From an uncultured Eubacteriales bacterium (GTDB lineage Bacteria > Bacillota > Clostridia > Lachnospirales > Lachnospiraceae), in assembly GCA_900545455.1 (NCBI GenBank), contig UQZF01000013.1:1-29799 (forward strand): a stretch of DNA of 29,799 bases, given 5' to 3'. Within the stretch, counting starts at the first letter, position 1. The number at the start of each line of letters is the position of its first letter. Below, one piece after another: positions 9,137-16,670 of the stretch. A program made the translations under genes and the position numbers. The notes under the pieces are model-generated. The model was given only the letters and a program-made list of their open reading frames with translations, was not told where the DNA came from and searched no databases.

Positions 9137-9156
9137 GTCACATTGTAATAAGTGAC
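9137..9156. promoter_or_regulatory. Possible operator palindrome in the copolymerase leader
   Basis: The inverted repeat GTCACTTATTACAATGTGAC has perfect 5-bp arms (GTCAC/GTGAC) and partial symmetry inside. It begins about 6 nt downstream of the predicted transcription start for the copolymerase gene and ends about 38 nt before its start codon. A repressor bound here would block transcription. It could also be a weak RNA hairpin or chance in an AT-rich spacer. No regulator is encoded nearby. Confidence 0.3.
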
Positions 9157-9168
9157 CACATTTAATAT

Positions 9169-9197
9169 ATTATACCATAGACAGCCTTACTTTCCAA
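9169..9197 (-). promoter_or_regulatory. Predicted sigma-A promoter, extended -10, for the copolymerase block
   Basis: Read on the minus strand: a -35 box TTGGAA (9192-9197), a 17-nt spacer, and a perfect -10 TATAAT (9169-9174) with the extended TGG directly before it. The -35 lies in the last codons of the upstream GT2 gene. The expected start of transcription is near 9162, giving a leader of about 60 nt. It would let the second half of the polysaccharide locus be expressed separately from the first. Confidence 0.65.
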
Positions 9198-10011
9198 GGA
9201 AAATCTTAAAATAAGGTGTTACCGAACGCACGCATGCCGTCACAAAGCCGAAATTGCGATTGAGATAGTGAAACCAATCCTTAAACGGAAGTCCCTTAAA
9301 AGACTCCTTCTTTCGTATTCTCTCCCTTATTCCGAGCGACGTATCCTGCCAGCTTCCCTCCTTCGGGTTGTCGTTACAGGTGCCTACATACTCTGGAAAC
9401 ATATAGATTTTCTCACCGGCTCTGTTAATCCTGAGACCGAGATCAAAATCGCCCATGCTGTGCTTATAGTAGGCATCCACGTTGCCGACACGCTTCATAA
9501 CCTCAATCGGTATCAGCGTGCAATTGGCGTTAAATGTGCTGCACTGTGTATCGGGCTTGTCAGGTCCTATCATCACATAGTGTATTCCCTTGGTGTAGAC
9601 GATTCCGCCGTAGGAGAACCCTCCTCTGTCGTCGCAGGTGGAGCCCACAATGACATTGCCCTTCATTCCTTCGCTCTGTGCATATCCGATAAGCTCATCG
9701 ATTATTCCCGGAACGAAATCGACATCGTCGTTGACAAGCAGTATATAATCATACTCATCCGCACGCTCCATGCCCCTTTCAATTCCGCGGTGCATTCCGC
9801 CGTTCCAGAACAGAGTACCCTCCGCATGGACAATCTCCACATCGTCATAGCTGCACTTTTCAATCTCCTCACAGGTTCCGTCCGTGCTCGCCGCATCGAC
9901 GACGATGTACCTGTACTCGTTCTTGTCGTTTCCCGAGTGAAGCTTTCTTATGCAGTTGACGGTTTTCTCTCTTCTGTTGTGACAGGTCATGACTACAATT
10001 ATTTTTGACAT
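9187..10011 (-). CDS. GT2-family glycosyltransferase
   Basis: GT-A fold transferase of 274 residues. Motifs: VVMTCHNRREKTVNCI at the start, VVDAASTDGT (about 37-46), FWNGGMHRGIERG (about 69-81), LLVNDDVDF (91-99) at the DxD position, and a late HSMGDFDLGLRINRAG segment carrying the usual ED/D-type catalytic region. The pattern resembles rhamnosyl/galactofuranosyl-type GT2 enzymes. It has a very good RBS (AAAAGGAGG, 5 nt spacing), and its start overlaps the end of the acyltransferase gene by 13 nt. Transcription of the first block probably ends or weakens here, because a new promoter overlaps its 3' end. The transferred sugar is unknown. Confidence 0.88.
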   Translation of the reverse strand: MSKIIVVMTCHNRREKTVNCIRKLHSGNDKNEYRYIVVDAASTDGTCEEIEKCSYDDVEIVHAEGTLFWNGGMHRGIERGMERADEYDYILLVNDDVDFVPGIIDELIGYAQSEGMKGNVIVGSTCDDRGGFSYGGIVYTKGIHYVMIGPDKPDTQCSTFNANCTLIPIEVMKRVGNVDAYYKHSMGDFDLGLRINRAGEKIYMFPEYVGTCNDNPKEGSWQDTSLGIRERIRKKESFKGLPFKDWFHYLNRNFGFVTACVRSVTPYFKIFLGK

Positions 10012-11057
10012 GACAGCCTCCTTTTAATCAAACCCGCAAGCGGAATCTCGACAAGATGGTGAAGCAAGAGCGTGAACGCAAGCGTTCCGACAAAAACCAT
10101 TGCAAGGAACGGTGCGTATCCGAGATAGTGGAAATGTACGCTGAAATACTCCGTGAGCTCAATTACAGGCATGTGAACCAAATACACGGTAAAGCTGTAC
10201 TTCGACAAAAATGCAAATGTCTTTCCAACCCATTCCGTCCTTGTCCCGTAGGAAAAGTCCTTCATCACAAACATGAAAATCACTGTGAGAATCGACCATA
10301 TAATTCTGTTGTAGGTGTCATCCCTTATCGCGAGGAAGCACGCAAGCACAGCCACAAGAAGCCTCAGATAACTCTTTTCCTTTCCATCCTTTACGGCATA
10401 CCAGGCAGTCATTCCGAATGCAAACGAGATCATGTTGAACACCGCGCAGTCTCCCGCAAGCTCGGCAGCCCAAGGCACATCGGCCCTGCTTAAAAGTGCG
10501 AAATAGACACCCTTATAGGCGTATGCAAATGCAATCACGATGACGAGTGCCGCTAGCGAAGCCCTGTAGTTCTTGACAAGCTTTCTGATAAGCGGTGCCA
10601 GCAGATAATAGAGCATGAAACAGCTCATCGTCCACAGCCCCCAAAGGTCGTTCCAGTAATAATACTCGCGTGACGGCACGAATCCGTTTAAAAACAGGAA
10701 ATATCTGAGCCAGCCCACGCCGAGCATTGAGTCGGCAGGCATCTGTCCGAGAATCAAATCCCACACGATTATGCCGAAAATGAGAATCGCAAAGTAAGCA
10801 GGAATAATCCTCGACACTCTCTTTGCAAAATACTCCTTGAGTGAGCGGCTTGTGTCGACCGACTGTAATATCAGGTATCCGCTCATCGCAAAGAACATGC
10901 ACACACCGTAGTTGAAATGCCTGAACATCGTAAACACGGGCTGCGGCTTCGGCAGATTCCTAAAGCCCGCAAAATGAATCATGAACACCATCGCTGCCGC
11001 GATAACGCGCAGCATATCAAAAACAGGTCTGTTGATTGTATTGTTATCTGACTTCAT
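9999..11057 (-). CDS. Acyltransferase family 3 membrane protein (OafA/WcaJ-neighbour type O-acetylase)
   Basis: Predicted to add acetyl or another acyl group to a sugar of the repeat unit. It has 352 residues with about ten membrane helices, the normal size of a stand-alone acyltransferase_3 protein without an SGNH tail. Family marks: FDMLRVIAAAMVFMIHFAG with the catalytic-type His at residue 28, VCMFFAMSGYLI, YFAKRVSRIIPAYFAIL (the conserved Arg-rich loop R-x10-R), and near the C-terminus FTVYLVHMPVIEL. It overlaps the upstream GT-D-like gene by 14 nt and the downstream GT2 gene by 13 nt, so translation of the three is probably coupled. The acceptor sugar cannot be told. Confidence 0.9.
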   Translation of the reverse strand: MKSDNNTINRPVFDMLRVIAAAMVFMIHFAGFRNLPKPQPVFTMFRHFNYGVCMFFAMSGYLILQSVDTSRSLKEYFAKRVSRIIPAYFAILIFGIIVWDLILGQMPADSMLGVGWLRYFLFLNGFVPSREYYYWNDLWGLWTMSCFMLYYLLAPLIRKLVKNYRASLAALVIVIAFAYAYKGVYFALLSRADVPWAAELAGDCAVFNMISFAFGMTAWYAVKDGKEKSYLRLLVAVLACFLAIRDDTYNRIIWSILTVIFMFVMKDFSYGTRTEWVGKTFAFLSKYSFTVYLVHMPVIELTEYFSVHFHYLGYAPFLAMVFVGTLAFTLLLHHLVEIPLAGLIKRRLSCQK

Positions 11058-12015
11058 CGTTTTTCTCTTCCTTCACTTCCCAGTAGCAGGCATTCTCAAC
11101 CTTCTCGGCACCCGCGGGTATCTCGCTCACATCGGGATATACCCAGTTCTCATTGTACATAAGATGCGTGTCGGACTCATCCCATCTTCTTCCCTTTATT
11201 CCAAAGAGAATCTGTAACACGCCTCCTAAGTGTACCGCCTGCTTTCCTATGCGCTTTATATGCGCCGCAAGCGGGAATCCGTAGGCTCCGCAGCCGACAA
11301 GCGCCACATCGAAATCTATCTTTTCGCACTCCGCACACATGTAGTCGAGCGCATCAAACCATGTCGCAAATCTTGAATCCACCGCACTCCCGCTCGTCTG
11401 TACCGCCTTCAAGGTCTTTAGCTCAAAATCGGGTAACAGCTTAGGATTTGCAAACAGCTTATCGTGCTTTTCATACTGTGACAGAATGGTCTTTTCAAAG
11501 GGATGTATGACCAAAACCTTCCTGCCCTCAAGGCTCTCGGTCCACGGTCTGTCCATGACATTCCACGGTTCTATCGCCATGAGCTTTCCGACACTCTTTA
11601 TGTCGGTGCAGTATCTTCTTATATAATAGTCCTCGTAGTTTACAAGCCAGCAGCCGAGAATATCGGTCTGTGCGCAGGCTTCCTTCATCGTGTCGTTAAA
11701 TCTGTACAGAAGCTTCTCGTCCTTCGGGAAGAATCCCGCGCTCTTGTCGAGAAAGTCGATTGCGCTCTGCATCTTCTCCTTATTGTCGAACTCCGCGCTC
11801 TGCATTGCGAACACCTCGAAGCCGCCGAAGCGTCCCGTCATGAAGGGCTTTCCACTTAGTATTCCTTCCCTTATCGCCTCGTTAATCTGTTCGGGGCTCT
11901 TTATCGGAACTCCCGCATATTTTTTTATGAAATTATGTTCAAACGGATCAAAGTGGAGCTTGTTGTGAACAACTCCCCTGACTCCGTAGTACAATCTGTC
12001 CAACTGACCAGCCAT
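11044..12015 (-). CDS. GT-D-like glycosyltransferase candidate, function unproven
   Basis: A soluble protein of 323 residues, without signal peptide or membrane helix. Its function is not established. Features: MTGRFGGFEVFAM (59-71), YEDYYIRRY (127-135), VLVIHPFEKTI (167-177), and a glycine-rich C-terminal block VALVGCGAYGFPLAAHIKR with AVHLGGVLQILFGIKGRRW. The N-terminal RFGGFE looks like the RFGDGE box of GT-D (DUF1792) transferases, and the C-terminal G-x-G block sits where that fold binds the nucleotide. The Asp of the DxE metal motif is replaced by Gly here, so the assignment is tentative. Its place among glycosyltransferases, overlapping the acyltransferase gene, fits a role in building or modifying the repeat unit. 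Confidence 0.7.
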   Translation of the reverse strand: MAGQLDRLYYGVRGVVHNKLHFDPFEHNFIKKYAGVPIKSPEQINEAIREGILSGKPFMTGRFGGFEVFAMQSAEFDNKEKMQSAIDFLDKSAGFFPKDEKLLYRFNDTMKEACAQTDILGCWLVNYEDYYIRRYCTDIKSVGKLMAIEPWNVMDRPWTESLEGRKVLVIHPFEKTILSQYEKHDKLFANPKLLPDFELKTLKAVQTSGSAVDSRFATWFDALDYMCAECEKIDFDVALVGCGAYGFPLAAHIKRIGKQAVHLGGVLQILFGIKGRRWDESDTHLMYNENWVYPDVSEIPAGAEKVENACYWEVKEEKNDEVR

Positions 12016-12019
12016 TTAC

Positions 12020-12991
12020 TCACCCTCTGTTCGTAATGAATCTCTTTAACCTGAATACCCATCTGAAATATATTGCGATAATATACTTATGCCTGCCCGT
12101 GACATATCTGTTCTTCATAATCTGCCCGAGCGAAGCCGACAGGCGCTTCTTATAGCCTGCCATGAGCTCCTTATAGTTATCATATCTGTAATACTCGCAC
12201 TGAAGGTAGCCCGAGAGCAGCGAATCATAGTGGTTTGCCATGATTTTTTCCACCTCGTCGGTCATACCGTTTGTGCGGTATATCTCTGCCATTTCAGCCC
12301 ACATATCTATGAGGCTCAACTTCTTTACGGAGCGAGCCTGTGCCATCGCACTGTCAGGGTTATCCGTCCTGTAAAAGTAGAGCCTCTCATCAATCACAGC
12401 CACAGACTCAGCCTTTGCAAAATACAGCGCATTCACAAGCAGATCCTCGCCGTAAAAAATATTGCCGTACACTCTGTAGCACTCCCTCATGAGAGACGTG
12501 TCAAAAAGCTTCGCCCACAGAGCCCAGCCGAACGCCGCCTCCCTGTTCTCAAGAAGCGCACTTAAAATCTCTTTTCCGCGGTATGTCTGCATCGGCGGAA
12601 TGTTCTTTCCGCTCTCAGCCTGTGCGATTACCGCGTCGGAATGTTGTTCATCCATAACCTGTACAAGTCTCTTTACGGCTCCTGCCTCCAAATGATCGTC
12701 GCTGTCAAGAAACATTATCCTGCTGCCCGTCGCAGCGTCAATTCCCGTCTTTCTCGCTGACGATACACCGGCATTGGCTGTGACGATGAGGTTAGCCCCG
12801 CTTAACTCGGCGGCATACCTTTCACAGCATCTTTTAGTGCTCTCACTCGTGCTTCCGTCGTCCACGACAACGAGCTCAATATCCTCATAATCCTGCATTT
12901 TCACGGATTCAAAGCATTCCGCGAGGAATTTCTCATCCGTGTTGTACACGGGAACCACTATGCTTACCCTGCCATCAATTAAATGATTCAT
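12020..12991 (-). CDS. GT2-family glycosyltransferase
   Basis: GT-A fold inverting-type glycosyltransferase, 323 residues. The N-terminal core is textbook: VSIVVPVYN, LVVVDDGSTSES (about 40-51), NAGVSSARKTGIDAATGSRI (about 73-92) and FLDSDD with the metal-binding DSD at 96-98. A mid-protein GWALWAKLFDTSLM and YGEDLLVNALYF (ED catalytic-base region) follow. The C-terminus is basic and may touch the membrane. The ATG at 12991 has AAGGAG only 2 nt upstream, which is tight, but no better start exists before the conserved core. The gene overlaps the ABC exporter gene by 17 nt. Sugar specificity is unknown. Confidence 0.9.
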   Translation of the reverse strand: MNHLIDGRVSIVVPVYNTDEKFLAECFESVKMQDYEDIELVVVDDGSTSESTKRCCERYAAELSGANLIVTANAGVSSARKTGIDAATGSRIMFLDSDDHLEAGAVKRLVQVMDEQHSDAVIAQAESGKNIPPMQTYRGKEILSALLENREAAFGWALWAKLFDTSLMRECYRVYGNIFYGEDLLVNALYFAKAESVAVIDERLYFYRTDNPDSAMAQARSVKKLSLIDMWAEMAEIYRTNGMTDEVEKIMANHYDSLLSGYLQCEYYRYDNYKELMAGYKKRLSASLGQIMKNRYVTGRHKYIIAIYFRWVFRLKRFITNRG

Positions 12992-14717
12992 TGCTCCTTG
13001 TTACCTTACCTTCTTTTACCTCATAGACGACATCGCAGTTCTTGATGGTCGAAAGTCTGTGCGCGATAATTATAAGCGTCATCCTTCCGTGCAGGCTGTC
13101 AATCGCCTCCATGACTGCTCTCTCCGTCTCCGTGTCGAGTGCCGATGTAGCCTCATCGAGCACAAGTATCTCAGGCTCCCTGTAGAGAGCTCTCGCGATA
13201 CCGATTCTCTGTCTCTGACCACCCGACAGGCGCACACCCATCTCACCGATGACAGTGTCAAGTCCGTCGTCCATCTCCTTAACGACATTTTCAAGCTGTG
13301 CTTCCCTTATAACTCTCCACACCTTCTCGTCGTCTATCTCATCCTCAGGAACACCGAACGCGATGTTTCTTCTGAGTGATTCATCCATAAGATAAATATT
13401 CTGCGGAATATATCCGACCTTCTTGTGCCATGCGTCCATGCAGTCGGCGATGTCGCTTCCGTCAACCTTCACGGCACCCTTCTGAGGCTTTAACACTCCG
13501 AGCATGATGTCGACCATGGTCGTCTTACCCGCTCCCGACGGTCCTATGAACGCCACAGAGGTATTCTTCTCAATTTCAAACGACACGTCGTCGATAACAT
13601 TGTCGACGCCCTCCTCATATGTAAACGAGAGCTCCTCGACCGATATATTCTTGTCAAAGGTTATATCCGTAACGGTATTCTCCTCCGACTTCCTCTTTGC
13701 GATTGCGAGCATTCTCTGTCTCTCGGTGTACACCGACTCGACAAATGCCCTGCTGTATAAAAGTGTGCTGATATATGCACTTATCTTGTTGACCGACGGA
13801 AGAAGTCGCATCGCACCCATCGCAAACACGCCGAGTGTCGTCGCAAAAGCCGTGCTTATATCTCCCGTTGCAGCCTTGATTATAACGATTATCATGAGTG
13901 AGCCGATGCAAGCTGCCTCCATGACAGGCTTCGGTATCGAATTTAAAAGAGCGTTGTCCTTCTGGTTCTTTGCGAGATCATAGTTGATTGAGTCGAACTC
14001 ATCTCCGAAGAACTTCTCCCTGTTGGCAATCTTTATCTCCTTGATTCCGCCGAAGGACTGCTGCATGCACTTGACGATTCCCGCATAGAGCCTTCTGTAG
14101 TCCTCGCCCATGTGCTTTAAGCGGTTTTTGTAAAATCTCATGAAGAAGAAAGTGAATGAACCCACAATCACACCAATTCCGAGGGTGAGCATTCCGTCCT
14201 TCACAAAGAGGTATATACCTATCGCCGTTATCGTGCAGAGCTCCGACATGAGCTGTATTACATTCAAAACAGCAACATAGAACATGTTGGTGTCATTGTA
14301 TACATTTCTTATGAGGTCTGCGCTGTTATTTTTTACATGGAAAAAATAATCCTGCTCAAGATAGCTGTTCATAACCTTGCATGACAGCTCCTTGTGGCCG
14401 AAGTAAATGAACTTGTACATCATGTTATTCTGCATAATTATGTAGAAAGTCTTTACAAGATATGCCGCTATAATGAACGCCGAGCAGAGAATGACAACAT
14501 TTCTGTAGCCGTCTATGCCGAGTATTCTGCTAAACAGTGCGATAAAGGCATTGTCCATATAATTGTCAGGCATCATAATAGCCTCAATAAAATTATTGAA
14601 GGCATAGAGTGCCACAAGCTCCATTGCCGCGCCGCCGAGAATTATGAGCGACATTCCGAAAAGCTTTAACTTCTGTCTTGTATTGAACATAGAAAACATT
14701 TTTTTGATAGATTTCAT
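12975..14717 (-). CDS. ABC exporter, fused permease-ATPase (MsbA/PglK-like lipid-linked oligosaccharide flippase)
   Basis: Half-transporter of 580 residues: a six-helix membrane domain (about 1-330) fused to one ATPase domain (about 355-580), expected to act as a homodimer. ATPase motifs are complete: Walker A GPSGAGKTT (392-400), Q-loop YIPQN (436-440), signature LSGGQRQR (497-504), Walker B ILVLDEATSALD (517-528) and the switch His at 553. Family relatives inside glycan loci (PglK-like) flip undecaprenyl-linked oligosaccharides. As no Wzx of the MATE-like type is in the window, this protein is the best candidate for the flippase. Drug or peptide export is a less likely alternative. It begins inside the ATGA overlap with the end of the upstream fucosyltransferase-like gene. 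Confidence 0.9.
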   Translation of the reverse strand: MKSIKKMFSMFNTRQKLKLFGMSLIILGGAAMELVALYAFNNFIEAIMMPDNYMDNAFIALFSRILGIDGYRNVVILCSAFIIAAYLVKTFYIIMQNNMMYKFIYFGHKELSCKVMNSYLEQDYFFHVKNNSADLIRNVYNDTNMFYVAVLNVIQLMSELCTITAIGIYLFVKDGMLTLGIGVIVGSFTFFFMRFYKNRLKHMGEDYRRLYAGIVKCMQQSFGGIKEIKIANREKFFGDEFDSINYDLAKNQKDNALLNSIPKPVMEAACIGSLMIIVIIKAATGDISTAFATTLGVFAMGAMRLLPSVNKISAYISTLLYSRAFVESVYTERQRMLAIAKRKSEENTVTDITFDKNISVEELSFTYEEGVDNVIDDVSFEIEKNTSVAFIGPSGAGKTTMVDIMLGVLKPQKGAVKVDGSDIADCMDAWHKKVGYIPQNIYLMDESLRRNIAFGVPEDEIDDEKVWRVIREAQLENVVKEMDDGLDTVIGEMGVRLSGGQRQRIGIARALYREPEILVLDEATSALDTETERAVMEAIDSLHGRMTLIIIAHRLSTIKNCDVVYEVKEGKVTRSNESFN

Positions 14718-15553
14718 TTTACTTCCTCATTTCCGCCGTATTCTACCTTAATCCACTCAGGACTGTATATCTTCTTCTCATCTACCGTGTACGGGGCATA
14801 TACCTCGCCGCCGCGCACGTCAAGGAAAGCTGCCCAGCGTGAAAAAGTGCTGTCCGACAGAATATGTCTTTTGCACGCTCTCATGAGGAAAAGCTCCTCA
14901 ATATCCGTGAATTTTCCGAGATTCCATATAAACTGCGCGTCAATGCCAAGCTCAGCCGCATATTTTTCAGCTAGTTCCCTGACGTTGGAAAATACAATGA
15001 ACTTAACACCATTTTGTTCATCGCCCAGCCTCTTCACGGCATTCTTATAATATTCAATCGGAAGAGGCTCAATATCCCCGCCCCTAACATGCAATGAGCA
15101 GGTATTGCCCTCCGATAAGGTTCGTATAAGCTCCTCCGCCTCATCGCTGAAACGCTCCTTAGGTGTAAACTGTCTTAAAATATCCTCACGACAGCTCTGA
15201 AAGTAAAAAATATTCTGGAAATATCCCTGCAGATACTTGTTCCTTATGAATTTTCTTCTGTATACATTCAAATCATAAGGATAATTCTCGCCCGGTCTTT
15301 CATATATCACATTGTATTTGAGATTTCTTCTGAGTCTTTTATATACCTTGTGAAAAAAACTCTTGTTGCTGAAACTCTCCCTGTCTGTGTAATCAATATT
15401 GAACTTGTCAAGCCCGTAAGTGCGCAGTGGCGAGTTGTCCACCTCAGAGGTGTCGAGTAAAAGCGTGTCCCTGTCATGCTTTGCCACCGAATATCCACAC
15501 ACATAGTTGTACATCTGATTTCCCAGACCATCACCTATCTTAACTATTACCAT
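14714..15553 (-). CDS. GT11-family alpha-1,2-fucosyltransferase-like enzyme
   Basis: GT11 enzymes transfer fucose from GDP-fucose, usually to the 2-OH of galactose. The protein has 279 residues, close to the usual 280-300. Motifs in order: VKIGDGLGNQMYNYVCGY (4-21), HVRGGD (155-160), KFIVFSN (184-190) and STFSRWAAFL (235-244), matching GT11 motifs I to IV. The family motif is normally HVRRGD, so the second Arg is Gly here. The reading frame stays open upstream to an ATG at 15679, but those 42 residues lie over the end of the neighbouring GT4 gene and are Arg/Ser-rich noise. The ATG at 15553 has GGAGAAGAAG upstream and starts exactly at the conserved motif, so it is chosen. Confidence 0.88.
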   Translation of the reverse strand: MVIVKIGDGLGNQMYNYVCGYSVAKHDRDTLLLDTSEVDNSPLRTYGLDKFNIDYTDRESFSNKSFFHKVYKRLRRNLKYNVIYERPGENYPYDLNVYRRKFIRNKYLQGYFQNIFYFQSCREDILRQFTPKERFSDEAEELIRTLSEGNTCSLHVRGGDIEPLPIEYYKNAVKRLGDEQNGVKFIVFSNVRELAEKYAAELGIDAQFIWNLGKFTDIEELFLMRACKRHILSDSTFSRWAAFLDVRGGEVYAPYTVDEKKIYSPEWIKVEYGGNEEVK

Positions 15554-15554
15554 A

Positions 15555-16670
15555 TCACTTCTTCTCCTTGCTGAGCGCATCCTCGATTGCTTCCACATAG
15601 CCCACAGCCACATTCTCGAATCTGAATCTGTTCGTCGCCTCAAAGCTTGCCCTTCCGAAGCTCTCTCTGACCTTCTCATCAGCCGACAGCTTATCTATAG
15701 CCGCCGCAAAGGCATCCGCATCATACGGATTCACGATGTAACCGTTGACATCATTTTTAACGGTCTCGGACGCCGCATCGGAATATTCCGACACGATTAT
15801 CGGAAGCTTGGCGCACATCGCCTCCACAAGAACAAGACCGAAGCAGTCCTCCCTTGTAGGCAGCACAAATGCCCCCGCTCTCCTATAGCAGTTTCTGAGT
15901 TTCTCCCCCTGAAGGAAACCGCGAAACTCCACTCTGTCAGCCACGCCAAGGCGCTCCGCCTGTGCCGTGAGATTCTCTCTCTCCCTTCCGTCACCGACAA
16001 TGACAAGCCTCACCGACTTATCGCTGCACCTTGCAAGCGCGTCTATCAGAAGATCAATGCCCTTTCTCTCGATAAGGCTTCCTACATACAGAAGCTCATT
16101 GGATTTCCAATCCCGCTCACCAATGATGTACTTCTCAAGGTCAACTGTTAACATACTTATGTGGCAGTGCTCTGCCGGAGCTCCGTATCGAAGCTGGTTG
16201 TCCCTTGCCGCATGGCTGCTTCCGATAAAAGCATCCGCGCGCTTAAATATATATTTTCTTGACAGTTTTTGAAGCCGTCCTATGTTCTTCTCAGAATTGA
16301 TTGTTCCGTCCGTCCAGCTCACATACGGTACCTTCTTTTTGTGGCACCAGTGCAAAGCCTGCAATATGGCAGGACTGTACTCCATCGCCACGACAACATC
16401 GGGTTCCAGCTTATCGAGTACTTTTCCGACACCGACCGGAAAAGATATGAAATGGTCGTCAAATCTCTTCTTTATGCGTATCGTCTTGGACGGCACGAAA
16501 TGTGAATTAAGTATTCTGTCCTCGTCAGCCTTCCACTGTCTTGCCATGCTGTCGTTGCAATAATACATTACCGAGAACTCATAATCGCTGTAATGTGTCT
16601 GCAAATAATAGAAAAAATCCACCCTGTACGGTGATGGGACATTGGTTATGATTGTTACTTTTTTACTCAA
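15555..16670 (-). CDS. GT4-family glycosyltransferase
   Basis: GT-B glycosyltransferase, 371 residues. VTIITNVPSPYRVDFFYYL is the N-terminal signature of a GT4 subgroup common in exopolysaccharide loci. GSLIERKGIDLLIDAL opens the donor domain, and VIVGDGRERENL and PTREDCFGLVLVEAM follow. In the last motif Asp275 takes the place of the first Glu of EX7E (second Glu at 283), a variant often seen in this PTxEDCFG subgroup. The start codon is TTG at 16670, with GAGAGG 9 nt upstream; no in-frame ATG lies before the conserved start. It overlaps the upstream polymerase gene by 8 nt. Donor and linkage are not readable. Confidence 0.89.
   Translation of the reverse strand: MSKKVTIITNVPSPYRVDFFYYLQTHYSDYEFSVMYYCNDSMARQWKADEDRILNSHFVPSKTIRIKKRFDDHFISFPVGVGKVLDKLEPDVVVAMEYSPAILQALHWCHKKKVPYVSWTDGTINSEKNIGRLQKLSRKYIFKRADAFIGSSHAARDNQLRYGAPAEHCHISMLTVDLEKYIIGERDWKSNELLYVGSLIERKGIDLLIDALARCSDKSVRLVIVGDGRERENLTAQAERLGVADRVEFRGFLQGEKLRNCYRRAGAFVLPTREDCFGLVLVEAMCAKLPIIVSEYSDAASETVKNDVNGYIVNPYDADAFAAAIDKLSADEKVRESFGRASFEATNRFRFENVAVGYVEAIEDALSKEKK

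Noticed and set aside
9268..10008. Plus-strand open frame of 246 codons
   Set aside because: It lies fully antisense to a GT2 gene with intact motifs and a strong RBS. It has no recognisable domain and no RBS logic; long antisense frames are expected from codon bias.
15554..15679. N-terminal extension of the fucosyltransferase-like gene
   Set aside because: These 42 residues overlap the end of the GT4 gene in another frame and are Arg/Ser-rich. The ATG at 15553 has a good RBS and starts exactly at the family motif.
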